DNA from: CAWEBF01 sp963807235
GTDB taxonomy: Bacteria; Acidobacteriota; Vicinamibacteria; Vicinamibacterales; UBA2999
NCBI GenBank assembly: GCA_963807235.1
Contig: CAWEBF010000012.1
Span: 1 to 64,000, forward strand
Direction of reading: 5' to 3'
DNA length: 64,000 bases
How positions within the stretch are numbered: position 1 is the stretch's first letter; each line of letters opens with the position of its first letter. The position numbers and the translations under genes are program-made. Shown one piece after another: positions 38,158-47,195 of this stretch. The notes beneath the pieces are model-generated. The model did not search any database, had not been told where the DNA came from, and saw only the letters and a list, made by a program, of their open reading frames with translations.

Positions 38158-38969
38158 CGACGCCGCGCGACGCGGAGCCCGTCATGCGCGCCCTGGTGGT
38201 GGACGACGAGGAACTGGCCCGCGACGAGTTGTGCTTCCAGCTCCGGAGCGAAAGCGACGTCGAGGTAGTGGCGCAAGCCGCCAATGGCGTCGCCGCGCTG
38301 GAGGCACTGGACACGGCCGAGCCGGACATCGTCTTCCTGGACGTGCAGATGCCGGGCCTCACCGGGTTCGAGGTGGCGCGGCGGCTGCTGGAGCGCGGGG
38401 ACGACCTGCCGCTGGTGGTGTTCGTGACGGCCTACGACCGGCACGCCATCGAGGCGTTCGAGGTCAACGCAGTGGACTACCTGCTGAAGCCCGTGGACCC
38501 GGCCCGGCTCCGGCAGGCGCTGGACAGGGCCCGCCGGCGGCTGAGCGCCGACCGGAATGGGGATGCCGCGGGGGCCGGGCTGGGCGACCGGCTCGAACAA
38601 CTGGCCAAGATGGTGGCCGGCCGGACGCCCCGCCGCGATCAGGTGGCCATCAAGACGGGCGAAAGGCTCTTTCTGGTGCAGGCAGAGGACATCGTGTTCG
38701 CCTCACTGGCGGACGAGTCGATTACCATAGTGACAGGGCAGGTAACGGGGACGTCCAACTACCGGACATTGGACGACCTGCAGGGGCGGCTGGACCCGGA
38801 CATGTTCTGGCGGGTCCACCGGTCTCACCTCGTGAACATCAACCAGATCAAGGAGATCGTCCCTTGGTTCAGCAGGAACTATATCCTCCGGATGAAGGAC
38901 GCGAAGTCCACGGAGATTCCGGTCAGCCGGTCGCAGACCAAGCGGCTGAGGGATTACCTGAAGTTGTAG
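38154..38969 (+). CDS. LytTR-family response regulator
   Basis: A 271-residue two-component regulator. The receiver domain (about 10-130) has acidic VVDDEELARDEL, phospho-acceptor D63 in DIVFLDVQMPG, and FVTAYDRHAIEAFEV with NAVDYLLKPVD. The LytTR DNA-binding domain (about 165-270) contains DQVAIKTGERLFLVQAEDIV and FWRVHRSHLVNINQIKEI. It partners with the kinase directly upstream (ATGA overlap). Targets unknown; LytTR boxes cannot be placed by eye. Confidence 0.92.
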   Translation: MTTPRDAEPVMRALVVDDEELARDELCFQLRSESDVEVVAQAANGVAALEALDTAEPDIVFLDVQMPGLTGFEVARRLLERGDDLPLVVFVTAYDRHAIEAFEVNAVDYLLKPVDPARLRQALDRARRRLSADRNGDAAGAGLGDRLEQLAKMVAGRTPRRDQVAIKTGERLFLVQAEDIVFASLADESITIVTGQVTGTSNYRTLDDLQGRLDPDMFWRVHRSHLVNINQIKEIVPWFSRNYILRMKDAKSTEIPVSRSQTKRLRDYLKL

Positions 38970-39058
38970 CTGCGCAGGTCGAGGACGCACGCACGTTCGG
39001 ACTTCAGCAGGCATCCGCGTACGAGCGGGCCTACGCGCCGGCCCAGCCGGCGCCCTCG

Positions 39059-39589
39059 GTGGCCCACCGCCTGAACGTCTGGAAAGACGAACTCATCGCC
39101 TGGTTCAAGACACTCGCGTCGGCGGCCGTGTATGCCACGCTGATCGTCACCTTCGGGTTCCAGGTGGCGCGTGTCGAAGGCCTCAGCATGGCGCCGACGC
39201 TGGCCGATCAGGACCGGCTGATCGTCAACAAGTTCATCTACCGCATCACCGCGCCGCGCAAGGGCGACATCGTGATGCTGTATTACCCGGTCAATCCGGA
39301 CAAGTCGTTCGTCAAGCGCGTGATTGCGGAGGAAGGCGACCAGGTTCGCATCGTGGACGGCAAGGTGTTCGTGAACGACGTGCCGATGCCCGACGAGTTC
39401 GTCATCCCCGAGCACCGCAGCCACGACGACTTCGGGCCCAAGGTCATCCAGGAAGGCTACTACTTCGTGATGGGCGACCATCGCAACAACAGCTCCGACA
39501 GCCGCCACTGGGGCGAGGTGCCGAAGAAGTACATCATCGGGCGCGTGCAGCTGCGCTGGTGGCCCATCCCGACCGCGCGCGTGTTCTGA
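39059..39589 (+). CDS. lepB: signal peptidase I
   Basis: A membrane serine protease of about 176 residues that removes signal peptides on the outer face of the inner membrane. One N-terminal membrane anchor (AAVYATLIVTFGFQVARV) precedes the catalytic serine S43 in EGLSMAPTL, and the catalytic lysine K86 follows in KSFVKRVIAEEGD. The box FVMGDHRNNSSDSRHWG is typical. GTG 39059 is the first good start in frame; the open frame runs on upstream but lies over the regulator gene. Next gene overlaps by 31 bases. Confidence 0.9.
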   Translation: MAHRLNVWKDELIAWFKTLASAAVYATLIVTFGFQVARVEGLSMAPTLADQDRLIVNKFIYRITAPRKGDIVMLYYPVNPDKSFVKRVIAEEGDQVRIVDGKVFVNDVPMPDEFVIPEHRSHDDFGPKVIQEGYYFVMGDHRNNSSDSRHWGEVPKKYIIGRVQLRWWPIPTARVF

Positions 39590-40497
39590 GCCCATCCTCC
39601 GCGGCGGGTGACCGGTACACCGAAGTCGCCCGCGTTCTGAGCCGCGTCCTCGTCGCCAACCTGACGGTGGCGGCCGCGAAGATCGCGCTCGGCTACTCCA
39701 CCGGCGCGGTGTCGATCATCTCAGACGGCTTCCATTCGCTGACCGACTCGGCGTCGAACGTCGTGGCGCTCGTCGGCGTGTCGGTGGCGCGCCGGCCGCC
39801 CGACGCCGACCATCCATACGGCCACCGCAAATACGAGACGATGGCCTCGATCGGCATCCTGGTCTTCCTGGTCATCGTCCTGGTGGAGGTGCTGTCGGCG
39901 GCGATGCAGCGGTTCCTGAACGGCGGCGCGCCGCGGGTGTTCCCGGAAGGCATCGGCATCATGGCGGTGACGCTCGCCATCAACCTGTTCGTCGTGAAGT
40001 ACGAGCTGGCAGCCGGCCGCCGCCTCCGCAGCGAAGTGCTCCGCGCCGACGCGAAGCACACGCGCAGCGACGTATTGACGTCCGGTGCGGTGCTGGGCGC
40101 GCTGGTCGGCGTGTGGCTGGGCTACCCCATCCTCGATCCCCTGGCCGCGCTGCTCGTGGCGGTCTTCATCGGCCACGCGTGCTGGGAAATCGCCCAGGAG
40201 GCGTCGCGCATCCTCGGGGACCAGATCGTGATGGCGGAGGCCGGCGTACGCGACGTGCTCCGAGGTGTGCCCCAGGTGCTGGGCGCCGAGAAAATCCGGA
40301 CGCGAGGATCCTCCGATTACGTGTTCCTGGACCTGCACCTGTGGCTGGCCCCCGACACGCCGCTGCAAGCCGCACACGCCACGTCCCACGAAGCCAAGGA
40401 CCGGCTGATGGCGCGCTTTCCGCAGCTGGCCGACGTGGTCATCCACATCGAGCCGCCGCCGTTCGACGACGAGCGGCTGCGGGAAGGCCAGTTTTAG
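39559..40497 (+). CDS. cation diffusion facilitator (CDF) transporter
   Basis: A 312-residue metal-proton antiporter of the inner membrane. Six helices with the metal-binding motifs SIISDGFHSLTDSASN (HxxxD type), HPYGHRKYE, and DAKHTRSDVLTSGAV, then a C-terminal cytoplasmic ferredoxin-like domain with VVIHIEPPPFDD. Zn or Fe export is usual for the family. The start overlaps the lepB end by 31 bases (ATG 39559; a GTG at 39583 is in frame). It meets the cyclase gene head-on at 40494-40497. Confidence 0.88.
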   Translation: MAHPDRARVLSPSSAAGDRYTEVARVLSRVLVANLTVAAAKIALGYSTGAVSIISDGFHSLTDSASNVVALVGVSVARRPPDADHPYGHRKYETMASIGILVFLVIVLVEVLSAAMQRFLNGGAPRVFPEGIGIMAVTLAINLFVVKYELAAGRRLRSEVLRADAKHTRSDVLTSGAVLGALVGVWLGYPILDPLAALLVAVFIGHACWEIAQEASRILGDQIVMAEAGVRDVLRGVPQVLGAEKIRTRGSSDYVFLDLHLWLAPDTPLQAAHATSHEAKDRLMARFPQLADVVIHIEPPPFDDERLREGQF

Positions 40498-41508
40498 AAG
40501 ATCGCCAGCGGATTGAGCGGCGATCCCATGCCCTTCTCGATGCGGAGCGGCGCGGCCATGAACAGGAACTCGTAGCGATTCAACCGTCTCGCCTCTTCGG
40601 CGGCTCTCTCGAAATCGAGGTTGTCGAAGATGCTGACACCCATGGCCACGAGCGCCAACTGATGAAGCCCCACGCCCTGAGGCAGACCCGAAGGCGAGAC
40701 ATCGTTCGGCCCGTCCGCGCCGATGAATGAGACGCCGCGCTCCTTGAGAAAATACGCGACGTCGATGTGGTAGCCGGCGAACCCAGTGGCGTTGGGCCAG
40801 GGACCAAGCGCCGCACGGCGCTTCCACCGGCCGGTGTAGAGCAGGATGACGTCGCCGGGCGAGACTTTCACCCGCTGGATCTTTTCGAGCGTCTCGAGGT
40901 CCTCACGGTGGATGGCCGTTCCCGGCTCCAACCATCCCTGCGGAGTGGCCTTGCCGGGCAAGCGCGTGGCGTCGAACAGGATGCCGCGCGTCACGACTCC
41001 GTCTTTCAGGGCGTTGATGCTGCCTCGAGGACAGCCGCCGGCGGCCTTGATCTCCTCCATCGACACGCCGTTGTAGCCTTTCCCGTCCACCATGATGTGA
41101 CAGTCCACGGAGTCGAGATGACTGTGAATCACGCCATGGTAGGTGCCCGTGGACTGGTACCGGTCCATTGCGACCGTCGGACCAACGGTGACGACCGTTC
41201 GGTCCAGAAAGGTGGGAGTGTCCGCCGCCTTTTCCTGCGGGACGTCGTGTGCCAGCGAGACTGCCCGTCCTTCTCGTGCGAGCGCCAATGCCTGCTTGCG
41301 CTTGGCGGGCGTGATCAGGTTGGCGGCGCCCAGCTCATCCTGTGCTCCCCACCGGCCCCAGTTCGACAGCTCCTTCATCGCGCGCTGAAAGTCGGCTTGT
41401 GTCGCGATGGCCGGCCGGGCGTTTTGCCCCGACAGCGTGGTGGTTCGCCAGCGCGCCAACCAGGACCACTCCGATGACGCCACTCAGCAGACGGCCACCG
41501 AGTCTCAT
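40494..41508 (-). CDS. cyclase family protein (metal-dependent hydrolase fold), frameshifted at the signal peptide
   Basis: A secreted protein of about 335 residues. ATG 41508, with AAGGAG seven bases upstream, opens a signal peptide (LLSGVIGVVLVGALANHHAV). A frame change near 41430 joins the mature part QADFQRAMKELSNWGRWGAQ. The Cyclase/kynurenine-formamidase-type site is seen in GTYHGVIHSHLDSVDCHIMV (His/Asp metal ligands), followed by GVVTRGILFDA and VSPGDVILLYTGRW. The substrate is unknown (amide/ring-opening hydrolysis is typical of relatives). Confidence 0.78.
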
Positions 41509-41600
41509 GGGTCGCTCCTTTCAGGGCAATTCGACTTCGATGGGTCACCCGGCTGGATGACACCCAACCAGGTTCTCATCGGCAACTCACTTGGTGGGGC

Positions 41601-42315
41601 TCACTTCCGCATCCAGACCATCAGAAGCTGGTTGTTGCCGGGGGCGCCGCCCTGCGAAGCGACCATGACCTGCGGCTGCCGCCGTCGATGACGATCCTTC
41701 TGCCTTCAAATAAAGTGTCGTCACCCACGATGTTCAACGTGCCGCCGCTGACAACCACGTGAAATCGAATTCTATGGGGATGCGCTCGGTCCCTTCCGCG
41801 CGCGCCCAGCTGTAGGGGCGTGCCCCCATTCAAGAAGATTCCCGCCGCCATCAAGCTGGCCGAACCGGTACCCCACGCCGCAAGCGTGACGGTCGCGCCT
41901 GACGTCATACGAAACGATTTGGTTGGGTGGTTCTTCCATGGCGGTCGAAAGGAAGTGGACGGCATATTCGCCGACCAGGTCCGCGTCAGCTGATGTTTCC
42001 GTTCAGCTTGTCTATCTGCCCCTGCAGGGTGGTATCGCCCGCCGCACGGGCAGAGGCCTCCGCGTTGATGTTGCTCTCGATGGCCGTGTCAGCCGCTGCG
42101 CTGGCAGCGGCTGCGGTGTTGATGTTGCCCTGCAGTGTCGCGTCAGCCGCCGCGCGGTACCCGCCTCCGTAGCGAGCTTGGCCTGCAGCGAGGCGATGGC
42201 CGCCTCGAGTGCGGCCACTCGCGCTGTGACACTGGGGCCTTGTGCGTTGGCCGGAACGCGTGCGCCGGTCAGTCCGACAACGACACACAGAGACGCGACC
42301 CGGGATGCTGTACAT
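41601..42315 (-). CDS. secreted protein with repetitive alpha-helical linker, several frameshifts
   Basis: ATG 42315 opens a signal peptide; after a break, LCVVVGLTGARVPANAQ and VTARVAALEAAIASLQAKLA read as a coiled coil. Next come quasi-repeats of the form AAADATLQGNINTAAAASA, DTAIESNINAEASARAAGD and DTTLQGQIDKLNGNIS, a heptad-like linker. Later frames give ADADLVGEYAVHFLSTAMEE, MTSGATVTLAAWGTGSASLM and TLNIVGDDTLFEGRRIVID, ending NNQLLMVWMRK at 41601-41603. I recognise the arrangement (coiled linker plus GTYAV-type beta domain) as an uncharacterised acidobacterial family. At least four indels. Confidence 0.55.
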
Positions 42316-42543
42316 ATCTCGTCCTCTCTTGGAATCCACGCCCTACCTGCGCGGGCGGTCGGATTGGTTGGCTTCGTTTGACGGGGGATAGAAGCCGAAC
42401 CCGTGCAAGCTCAGCGATTCCGAAATGCAAGTGTGGGCCCGTTCACAGCAGGAGTCAAAGGCGCGTCGGCACTCACCTTTTGTCGGCCGCCTGACGACCT
42501 TCGGGCCGGCAATTGAACGTAATGGACGCGCCTCTTCTCGGCG

Positions 42544-43869
42544 CTACCGGTTCCCGGGAATGTGCCGCCGGACGAGCGCCAGCGACGCGAACACGACTGC
42601 CATCGTGATGGCCCACGACGAGAAGTAGCCGGGCGGACCGCCGCGATCCAGCGCGAAGTTGCCCGCGTAGGACGCCAGCGTGTTGCCGATGCGTCCAAAA
42701 CCCACCACCGCACCGACGCCTGTTCCACGAATATCGGTTGGATAGACGTGCGCGGCCAATGCATACATCGTGGTCTGGACGGCGTTCAGCAGGCCGCCGG
42801 TGATCGCAAAGAACACAATGAGGCGCGTGGTGGCGTCCAGCTCCATCGGCGTGGCCGCCATCGCGAGAGCGCTGACAATCGCCAGCGCCGACATCCCGAG
42901 CATCGTGACGCGCGACCCCAGGCGCTGAATCACCAGCGCGCCGAAGATCGCACCCGCCACCCCGCCGAAGTTGAACGCGGCGTTGGCGTTGGTGCCCACG
43001 ATCGGGGGGAACCCGGCGCCCGTCAACATCGCCGGGATCAGCAGGAAGCCGATGTAATTGGCCATCAGGCAGAAGAAGAACGCGCCCATCAGGCCGATCG
43101 TGTCGAGCCGCAGCGCCGGCGCGAAAATGGCGCTCAGCTTGGCCTGCGACTTCGGGACCGTCTCACCGGCTCCGTCCACATATGTCGCATCCGCTGGCAC
43201 GTCGTGACCGATGCGGCGCAGTATGGCCGACAGCTCGGGCCACCGCTCGCGCCGGCTGGCCAGGAACCGCGGGGACTCGGGCAGCACCTTGAACAGCACG
43301 ACCGCCAGGACGACCGGGATCGCGCCGCCAATCACGAACAGGCCCCGCCACCCGTAGAGGGGCAGCGCCCACCCCGCCAGCAGCGCCGCGAGGGTGCCGC
43401 CCAGCGGGATGCAGACGATCGTCAGCGTGACGGCGAAGGGCCGCTGGCGGCGCGGCACGTATTCGGACGCGAGGGCCGCGGCATTGGGCATCGCGCCACC
43501 CAGGCCGACGCCCGAGAGGAAGCGCAGCAGCCCGAGCATGAACATGTCGTTCGCGGCCGCGATCGCGAGCGTCAGCACGGCGAACGACAACACGCTGAGC
43601 AGCAGCGCCGTGCGGCGCCCGATGCGATCGCCCAGCATGCCGCCGGCGGCACCGCCGATCATCATGCCGAAGGGCCCGACCGCCAGCACGTTCGCAAAGG
43701 CGCTGCGCGGCATCTCCCACTCCGCCATCAGCGTCGGCAGCGCATTTCCCAGCAGCTGGTTGTCCACGCCGTCGAGGATGATGGTCAGGGCCGTGCCGGC
43801 GATGAGCAGCTTCTGGTAGCCGGTCCAGCGGCCTTCGTCGAGGACGGCGCCGACGTCGATGGTTTTCAT
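42544..43869 (-). CDS. MFS transporter, AAHS (aromatic-acid/proton symporter)-like
   Basis: A 441-residue inner-membrane protein, twelve helices. MFS signatures: LGDRIGRRTALLLS between helices 2 and 3 (DRxGRR), LLRFLSGVGLGGAMPNAAAL and PESPRFLASRR after helix 6. The N terminus (TALTIILDGVDNQLLGNALP) matches AAHS/metabolite symporters that take up small organic acids. The transported compound is not clear. ATG 43869 follows a TATACT box by 15 bases, back to back with the AEC gene. Confidence 0.85.
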   Translation of the reverse strand: MKTIDVGAVLDEGRWTGYQKLLIAGTALTIILDGVDNQLLGNALPTLMAEWEMPRSAFANVLAVGPFGMMIGGAAGGMLGDRIGRRTALLLSVLSFAVLTLAIAAANDMFMLGLLRFLSGVGLGGAMPNAAALASEYVPRRQRPFAVTLTIVCIPLGGTLAALLAGWALPLYGWRGLFVIGGAIPVVLAVVLFKVLPESPRFLASRRERWPELSAILRRIGHDVPADATYVDGAGETVPKSQAKLSAIFAPALRLDTIGLMGAFFFCLMANYIGFLLIPAMLTGAGFPPIVGTNANAAFNFGGVAGAIFGALVIQRLGSRVTMLGMSALAIVSALAMAATPMELDATTRLIVFFAITGGLLNAVQTTMYALAAHVYPTDIRGTGVGAVVGFGRIGNTLASYAGNFALDRGGPPGYFSSWAITMAVVFASLALVRRHIPGNR

Positions 43870-43884
43870 GACAAAGAGTGCGGA

Positions 43885-43901
43885 AGTATAGCGGGTATCA
43901 T
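43885..43901. promoter_or_regulatory. divergent -10 boxes between the MFS and AEC genes
   Basis: Minus strand TATACT (43890-43885), 15 bases before ATG 43869, and plus strand TATCAT (43896-43901), 11 bases before GTG 43913. Both sit in a 43-base gap, giving leaders of about 9 and 5 bases. Confidence 0.5.
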
Positions 43902-43912
43902 GCTGGGCGCGC

Positions 43913-44839
43913 GTGGTCGAATCCGCCCGGCTCCTGCTCGGTATCTTCGTCTCGGACCTTCTGCCCGTCTTCGCGATTGCCGCCGTGGGCTTTTCGCTGG
44001 CCCGCTTCTCCGGCGTCGATCCCCGCCCCATTTCCCGCTTGACCTTCCACGCGCTGGCGCCGGCACTGGTGTTCCACGTGCTCGTGACGTCGCAGGTGGA
44101 GGGCGGCGAATTCCTCCAGATGGTGCTGTTCTACGCGCTGGTCGCCGCGTCGGCCGGCGTGATGGGCTACACCGCGGCGCGTACCATGCGGCTCACTCGC
44201 GCGGACACCAGCGCCTTCCTGCTGGTCGTGGTGTGCTCGAACAGCGGCAACTACGGACTGCCGGTGGCGCTGCTGGCCTTCGGCCGCGACGCACTCGCCT
44301 ACGCCAGCGTCTACTTCGTGGCGAGCTCAATCTTCAGCTACACCGGCGGCGTTTTGCTGGCGGCGAGCGGCCAGAAGCACGTGGCAGACGCACTGCGCGG
44401 TGTACTGCGCGTCCCGGCCGTCTACGGCGCCCTGGCCGCCGTGGTGGTCCTGGCCGCCGATGTCACCGTGCCGGAGCCGGTGCGACGACCGATGGAGCTG
44501 CTGAGCGACGCCGCGTTGCCGCTGATGATCCTGGTGCTCGGCATGCAGCTGGAGCGCACGACGTGGCCGCAGAGGCCAGGCGTCGTGGCGGTGGCCGTCG
44601 CGATCTCGCTCATCGTCACGCCGCTGGCTGGTTTCGGGCTGGCGCACCTGGTTGGACTGCAGGGCCCGGCGCTTCAAGCGGGCATCTTGCAGGCCTCGAT
44701 GCCGACGGCGGTCATCACGACCATCCTGGCGCTCGAGTTCGGAGGCGCGATCAACTTCGTGACGGCCGCCGTGTGTGCAGGAACGCTGCTCAGCCCGTTT
44801 ACGCTGACGTGGATAATCGCGTATCTGCAGCGGGCGTAG
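43913..44839 (+). CDS. AEC (auxin efflux carrier) family transporter
   Basis: A 308-residue permease of the inner membrane with ten hydrophobic segments. The family core is LLVVVCSNSGNYGLPVALLA, with LPLMILVLGMQLERTTWP in the second half and MPTAVITTILALEFGG near the end. AEC relatives move organic acids or related anions. It overlaps the 3' end of the convergent MFS gene by 41 bases. The GTG at 43913 lies behind the TATCAT box. Confidence 0.85.
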   Translation: MVESARLLLGIFVSDLLPVFAIAAVGFSLARFSGVDPRPISRLTFHALAPALVFHVLVTSQVEGGEFLQMVLFYALVAASAGVMGYTAARTMRLTRADTSAFLLVVVCSNSGNYGLPVALLAFGRDALAYASVYFVASSIFSYTGGVLLAASGQKHVADALRGVLRVPAVYGALAAVVVLAADVTVPEPVRRPMELLSDAALPLMILVLGMQLERTTWPQRPGVVAVAVAISLIVTPLAGFGLAHLVGLQGPALQAGILQASMPTAVITTILALEFGGAINFVTAAVCAGTLLSPFTLTWIIAYLQRA

Positions 44840-46034
44840 CGACTGTCTTCAGCACCACGAGGCCGCCGACACCGCACACCGCGATCACAACGCCGAACGG
44901 GACGGCGGTGCCGTTGCCCAGCACGCCGACCAGGGCGCTGGCTGCCGCGGCCATGGTGAACTGAACGGTGCCCAGGAGCGCCGAGGCGCTGCCGGCCACG
45001 GTACCGTGGGGCGCCATGGCCAGCGCCGTTGTGCTCGGCATCACGAAGCCCAGGCACGCCACGAAGCAAAAGAGCGGCACGAGCACGCCGGCAAATCCCC
45101 CGAAGCCGGTGGACACGTCCAGCGCAAGGGTCAGCCCGGCCACTGCCGCGACGGGCATCACGGCGTTGACCACCTGCCTCGGGTGGAAGCGCCTCGCCAG
45201 CCAGCCGTTGACCTGAGAGGCTGCAATCAGGCCAATCGCGTTGGCTCCGAAGAAGAAGCCAAAGCGTTCGGGGCGGACCTTGAAGAGTTCGATGAAGACG
45301 AACGACGAGCCAGAGATGTAGGCCAGCAGGCCCGAGAAGATCATCCCGCCCGACAACACCCAGCCCATGAAGGAGCGATCGCGAAGAAGCCGCCAATAGG
45401 TCGACAGCACGACGGCCGGCGGCTGCGCGCGGCGCGCATGCACCGGCAGGCTTTCGGGCAGCAGCAGGGCGACGACGGTCAGCGAAATCGCCCCGTAGGC
45501 ACCGAGCAGCCAGAAGATCGCCCGCCAGCCCCACGTGATCAACAGCTGCCCGCCGATGAGGGGCGCCAGGATCGGCGCCAGCCCCATCACGAGAATCAGC
45601 AGCGACAGTGCACGCACCGAAGCCTGCTGGTCGAAGTGGTCGCGGACCACGGCCCGCGGCACCACGAGCGGGGCACAACCACCGAGGGCCTGGAGGAAGC
45701 GGCAAGCAATCAGGAAGTGCACCTCGGACGTGAGCGCGCACGCCGCGGACGACAGGGCAAAGACACCAAGGCCGAGGTAGAGCGCGGGCTTCCGGCCCCA
45801 GCGGTCCGAGAAAGGACCGTAGAGCGCTTGGCCCAGCGCGATGCCGATGAAATAAGCGGCCAGGCTCGCTTGGACCAGTGCCGGCGGGGCCTGGAGATCA
45901 CCCGCGATCGCCGGCAGCGCCGGCAGATACATGTCGATCGCCAGCGGGCCCATCGCGGTCAGGGCTCCGAGGATCACGACGACGCGCAGGTAGTCAGCGC
46001 CCTGCGGGGGTGTACGGGCAGGCGCCGACGTCAT
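44799..46034 (-). CDS. Bcr/CflA-type drug efflux MFS transporter
   Basis: A 411-residue drug/H+ antiporter with twelve helices. Bcr/CflA marks: LTAMGPLAIDMYLPALPAIA at helix 1, LYGPFSDRWGRKPALYLG (motif A), RFLQALGGCAPLVVPRAVVR (motif C region) and ALLLPESLP. Its ATG overlaps the moaC stop (ATGA), so it belongs to the rex-moaC operon, which is an unusual neighbour for a drug pump. Converges on the AEC gene. Confidence 0.88.
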   Translation of the reverse strand: MTSAPARTPPQGADYLRVVVILGALTAMGPLAIDMYLPALPAIAGDLQAPPALVQASLAAYFIGIALGQALYGPFSDRWGRKPALYLGLGVFALSSAACALTSEVHFLIACRFLQALGGCAPLVVPRAVVRDHFDQQASVRALSLLILVMGLAPILAPLIGGQLLITWGWRAIFWLLGAYGAISLTVVALLLPESLPVHARRAQPPAVVLSTYWRLLRDRSFMGWVLSGGMIFSGLLAYISGSSFVFIELFKVRPERFGFFFGANAIGLIAASQVNGWLARRFHPRQVVNAVMPVAAVAGLTLALDVSTGFGGFAGVLVPLFCFVACLGFVMPSTTALAMAPHGTVAGSASALLGTVQFTMAAAASALVGVLGNGTAVPFGVVIAVCGVGGLVVLKTVATPAADTRLSTSA

Positions 46035-46510
46035 CGGCGGCGATAGCGTCCGCTCTTGCCGCCCACCTTTTCGACCAGCACGATGTCGCCGATCACCATG
46101 CCCTTGTCCACCGCCTTCACCATGTCGTACACGGTGAGTGCGGCTACGGAGACGGCCGTCAGCGCCTCCATCTCCACGCCGGTCTGCGCCGCCGTACGCA
46201 CGCGCGCGTCGATCCTGTAGCCCGAGGCAATCGGCGTCAGGTCCACCTCGATGTGGCTGAGCGGCAACGGATGACAGAGCGGAATCAGCGACGCCGTCTG
46301 CTTGGCCGCCTGAATGCCTGCCAGACGCGCGACCTGCACCACGTCGCCCTTGGCGACCGTTTTTGCTCGAACGGCGCGCAGCGCCGCCGGCCCCATCGTG
46401 ACCGTGCCCTGCGCCCACGCCTCCCGATTGGTGACTGGCTTGCCCCCCACGTCCACCATCACCGCCTTGCCGGACGAATCGACGTGGGAGAGCTTGGTGC
46501 GCTTAGGCAT
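46031..46510 (-). CDS. moaC: cyclic pyranopterin monophosphate synthase
   Basis: A 159-residue enzyme that completes the first stage of molybdenum-cofactor synthesis, turning the MoaA product into cyclic pyranopterin monophosphate. Family blocks: LSHVDSSGKAVMVDVGGKPV, AKQTASLIPLCHPLPLSHIE (catalytic region), GVEMEALTAVSVAALTVYDM and DKGMVIGDIVLVEK. It overlaps rex by 8 bases at its start and the MFS gene at its end, so three genes form one tight operon. moaA is not in this window. Confidence 0.95.
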   Translation of the reverse strand: MPKRTKLSHVDSSGKAVMVDVGGKPVTNREAWAQGTVTMGPAALRAVRAKTVAKGDVVQVARLAGIQAAKQTASLIPLCHPLPLSHIEVDLTPIASGYRIDARVRTAAQTGVEMEALTAVSVAALTVYDMVKAVDKGMVIGDIVLVEKVGGKSGRYRRR

Positions 46511-47186
46511 GTGCGTCGCCTTGCGCCAGGTAGAAAGACAGGCTTTCGAGCGACACGGTCAGGTCCACGCTCTTCAGCTTGACATCGCTCGGGACCGTCA
46601 GGGTCCCTGGCGAGAAGTTCAGGATGGCCTTGATGCCAGCGGCCACGACCACATCGACGACCGGCTGCGCCCGCGCCGCCGGCACCGCGATCACCGCGAT
46701 GTCGAGCCGATCCTTCCGAGACACACGTCGCAGCTCCTTGATGTCGTGGATCGGCACACCGCTCCGCGACTCGTGCCCGATTTTCTCGTCGGCCGCGTCG
46801 AAGAGCGCGGCAATCTCGAAGCCTTCCTGCCGGAAGCCCGGGTAGTCCGCGAGCGCAAGGCCCAGGTTGCCCGCACCCATGATCGCCACGCGCAGCCGGC
46901 GATCGAGGCCGAGGATCTGCCGCAGATGCCGGCGGAGCTCCTTGACGTAGTAGCCCACGCCGCGGACGCCGAACTCGCCGAAGTAAGCCAGGTCCTTGCG
47001 AATCTGCGCGGCATTCAGGTGGAACTGCTCGGCCAGCGCCTGCGACGAGATCGTCTGCACACCGGACGCGTCGAGAGTGTTCAGGCAGCGCAGATACACC
47101 GAGAGCCGGTTCGTCGTCAGCTCGGAGACCTGGTCGGGGACCTGCCTCCGCTTGTTCGCCTGATTCACAAGGTTCAATGCTACCAT
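46503..47186 (-). CDS. rex: redox-sensing transcriptional repressor Rex
   Basis: A 227-residue repressor that senses the NADH/NAD+ ratio. The N-terminal winged helix (TNRLSVYLRCLNTLDASG, LAEQFHLNAAQIRKDLAYFG, GVRGVGYYVKEL) is followed by a Rossmann domain with VAIMGAGNLGLALADYPGF and LDIAVIAVPAARAQPVVD. ATG 47186 is only nine bases from the ATG of the divergent OPT gene, so any promoter must lie in the coding regions. A single half-site TTGTGAA (minus strand, 47170-47164) lies inside rex codons. Confidence 0.94.
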   Translation of the reverse strand: MVALNLVNQANKRRQVPDQVSELTTNRLSVYLRCLNTLDASGVQTISSQALAEQFHLNAAQIRKDLAYFGEFGVRGVGYYVKELRRHLRQILGLDRRLRVAIMGAGNLGLALADYPGFRQEGFEIAALFDAADEKIGHESRSGVPIHDIKELRRVSRKDRLDIAVIAVPAARAQPVVDVVVAAGIKAILNFSPGTLTVPSDVKLKSVDLTVSLESLSFYLAQGDAHA

Positions 47187-47195
47187 CTCGCGCCT

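Noticed and set aside
42562..44964. 800-residue plus-strand open frame opposite the AAHS-type transporter
   Set aside because: Same cause: antisense of a clear twelve-helix transporter, with no recognisable motif.
47152..47170. Full Rex operator TTGTGAA-N6-TTCACAA upstream of rex
   Set aside because: Only one half-site (TTCACAA, 47164-47170) is exact. The other half (TTGTTCG) has poor match and wrong spacing, so it is mentioned only as a half-site.
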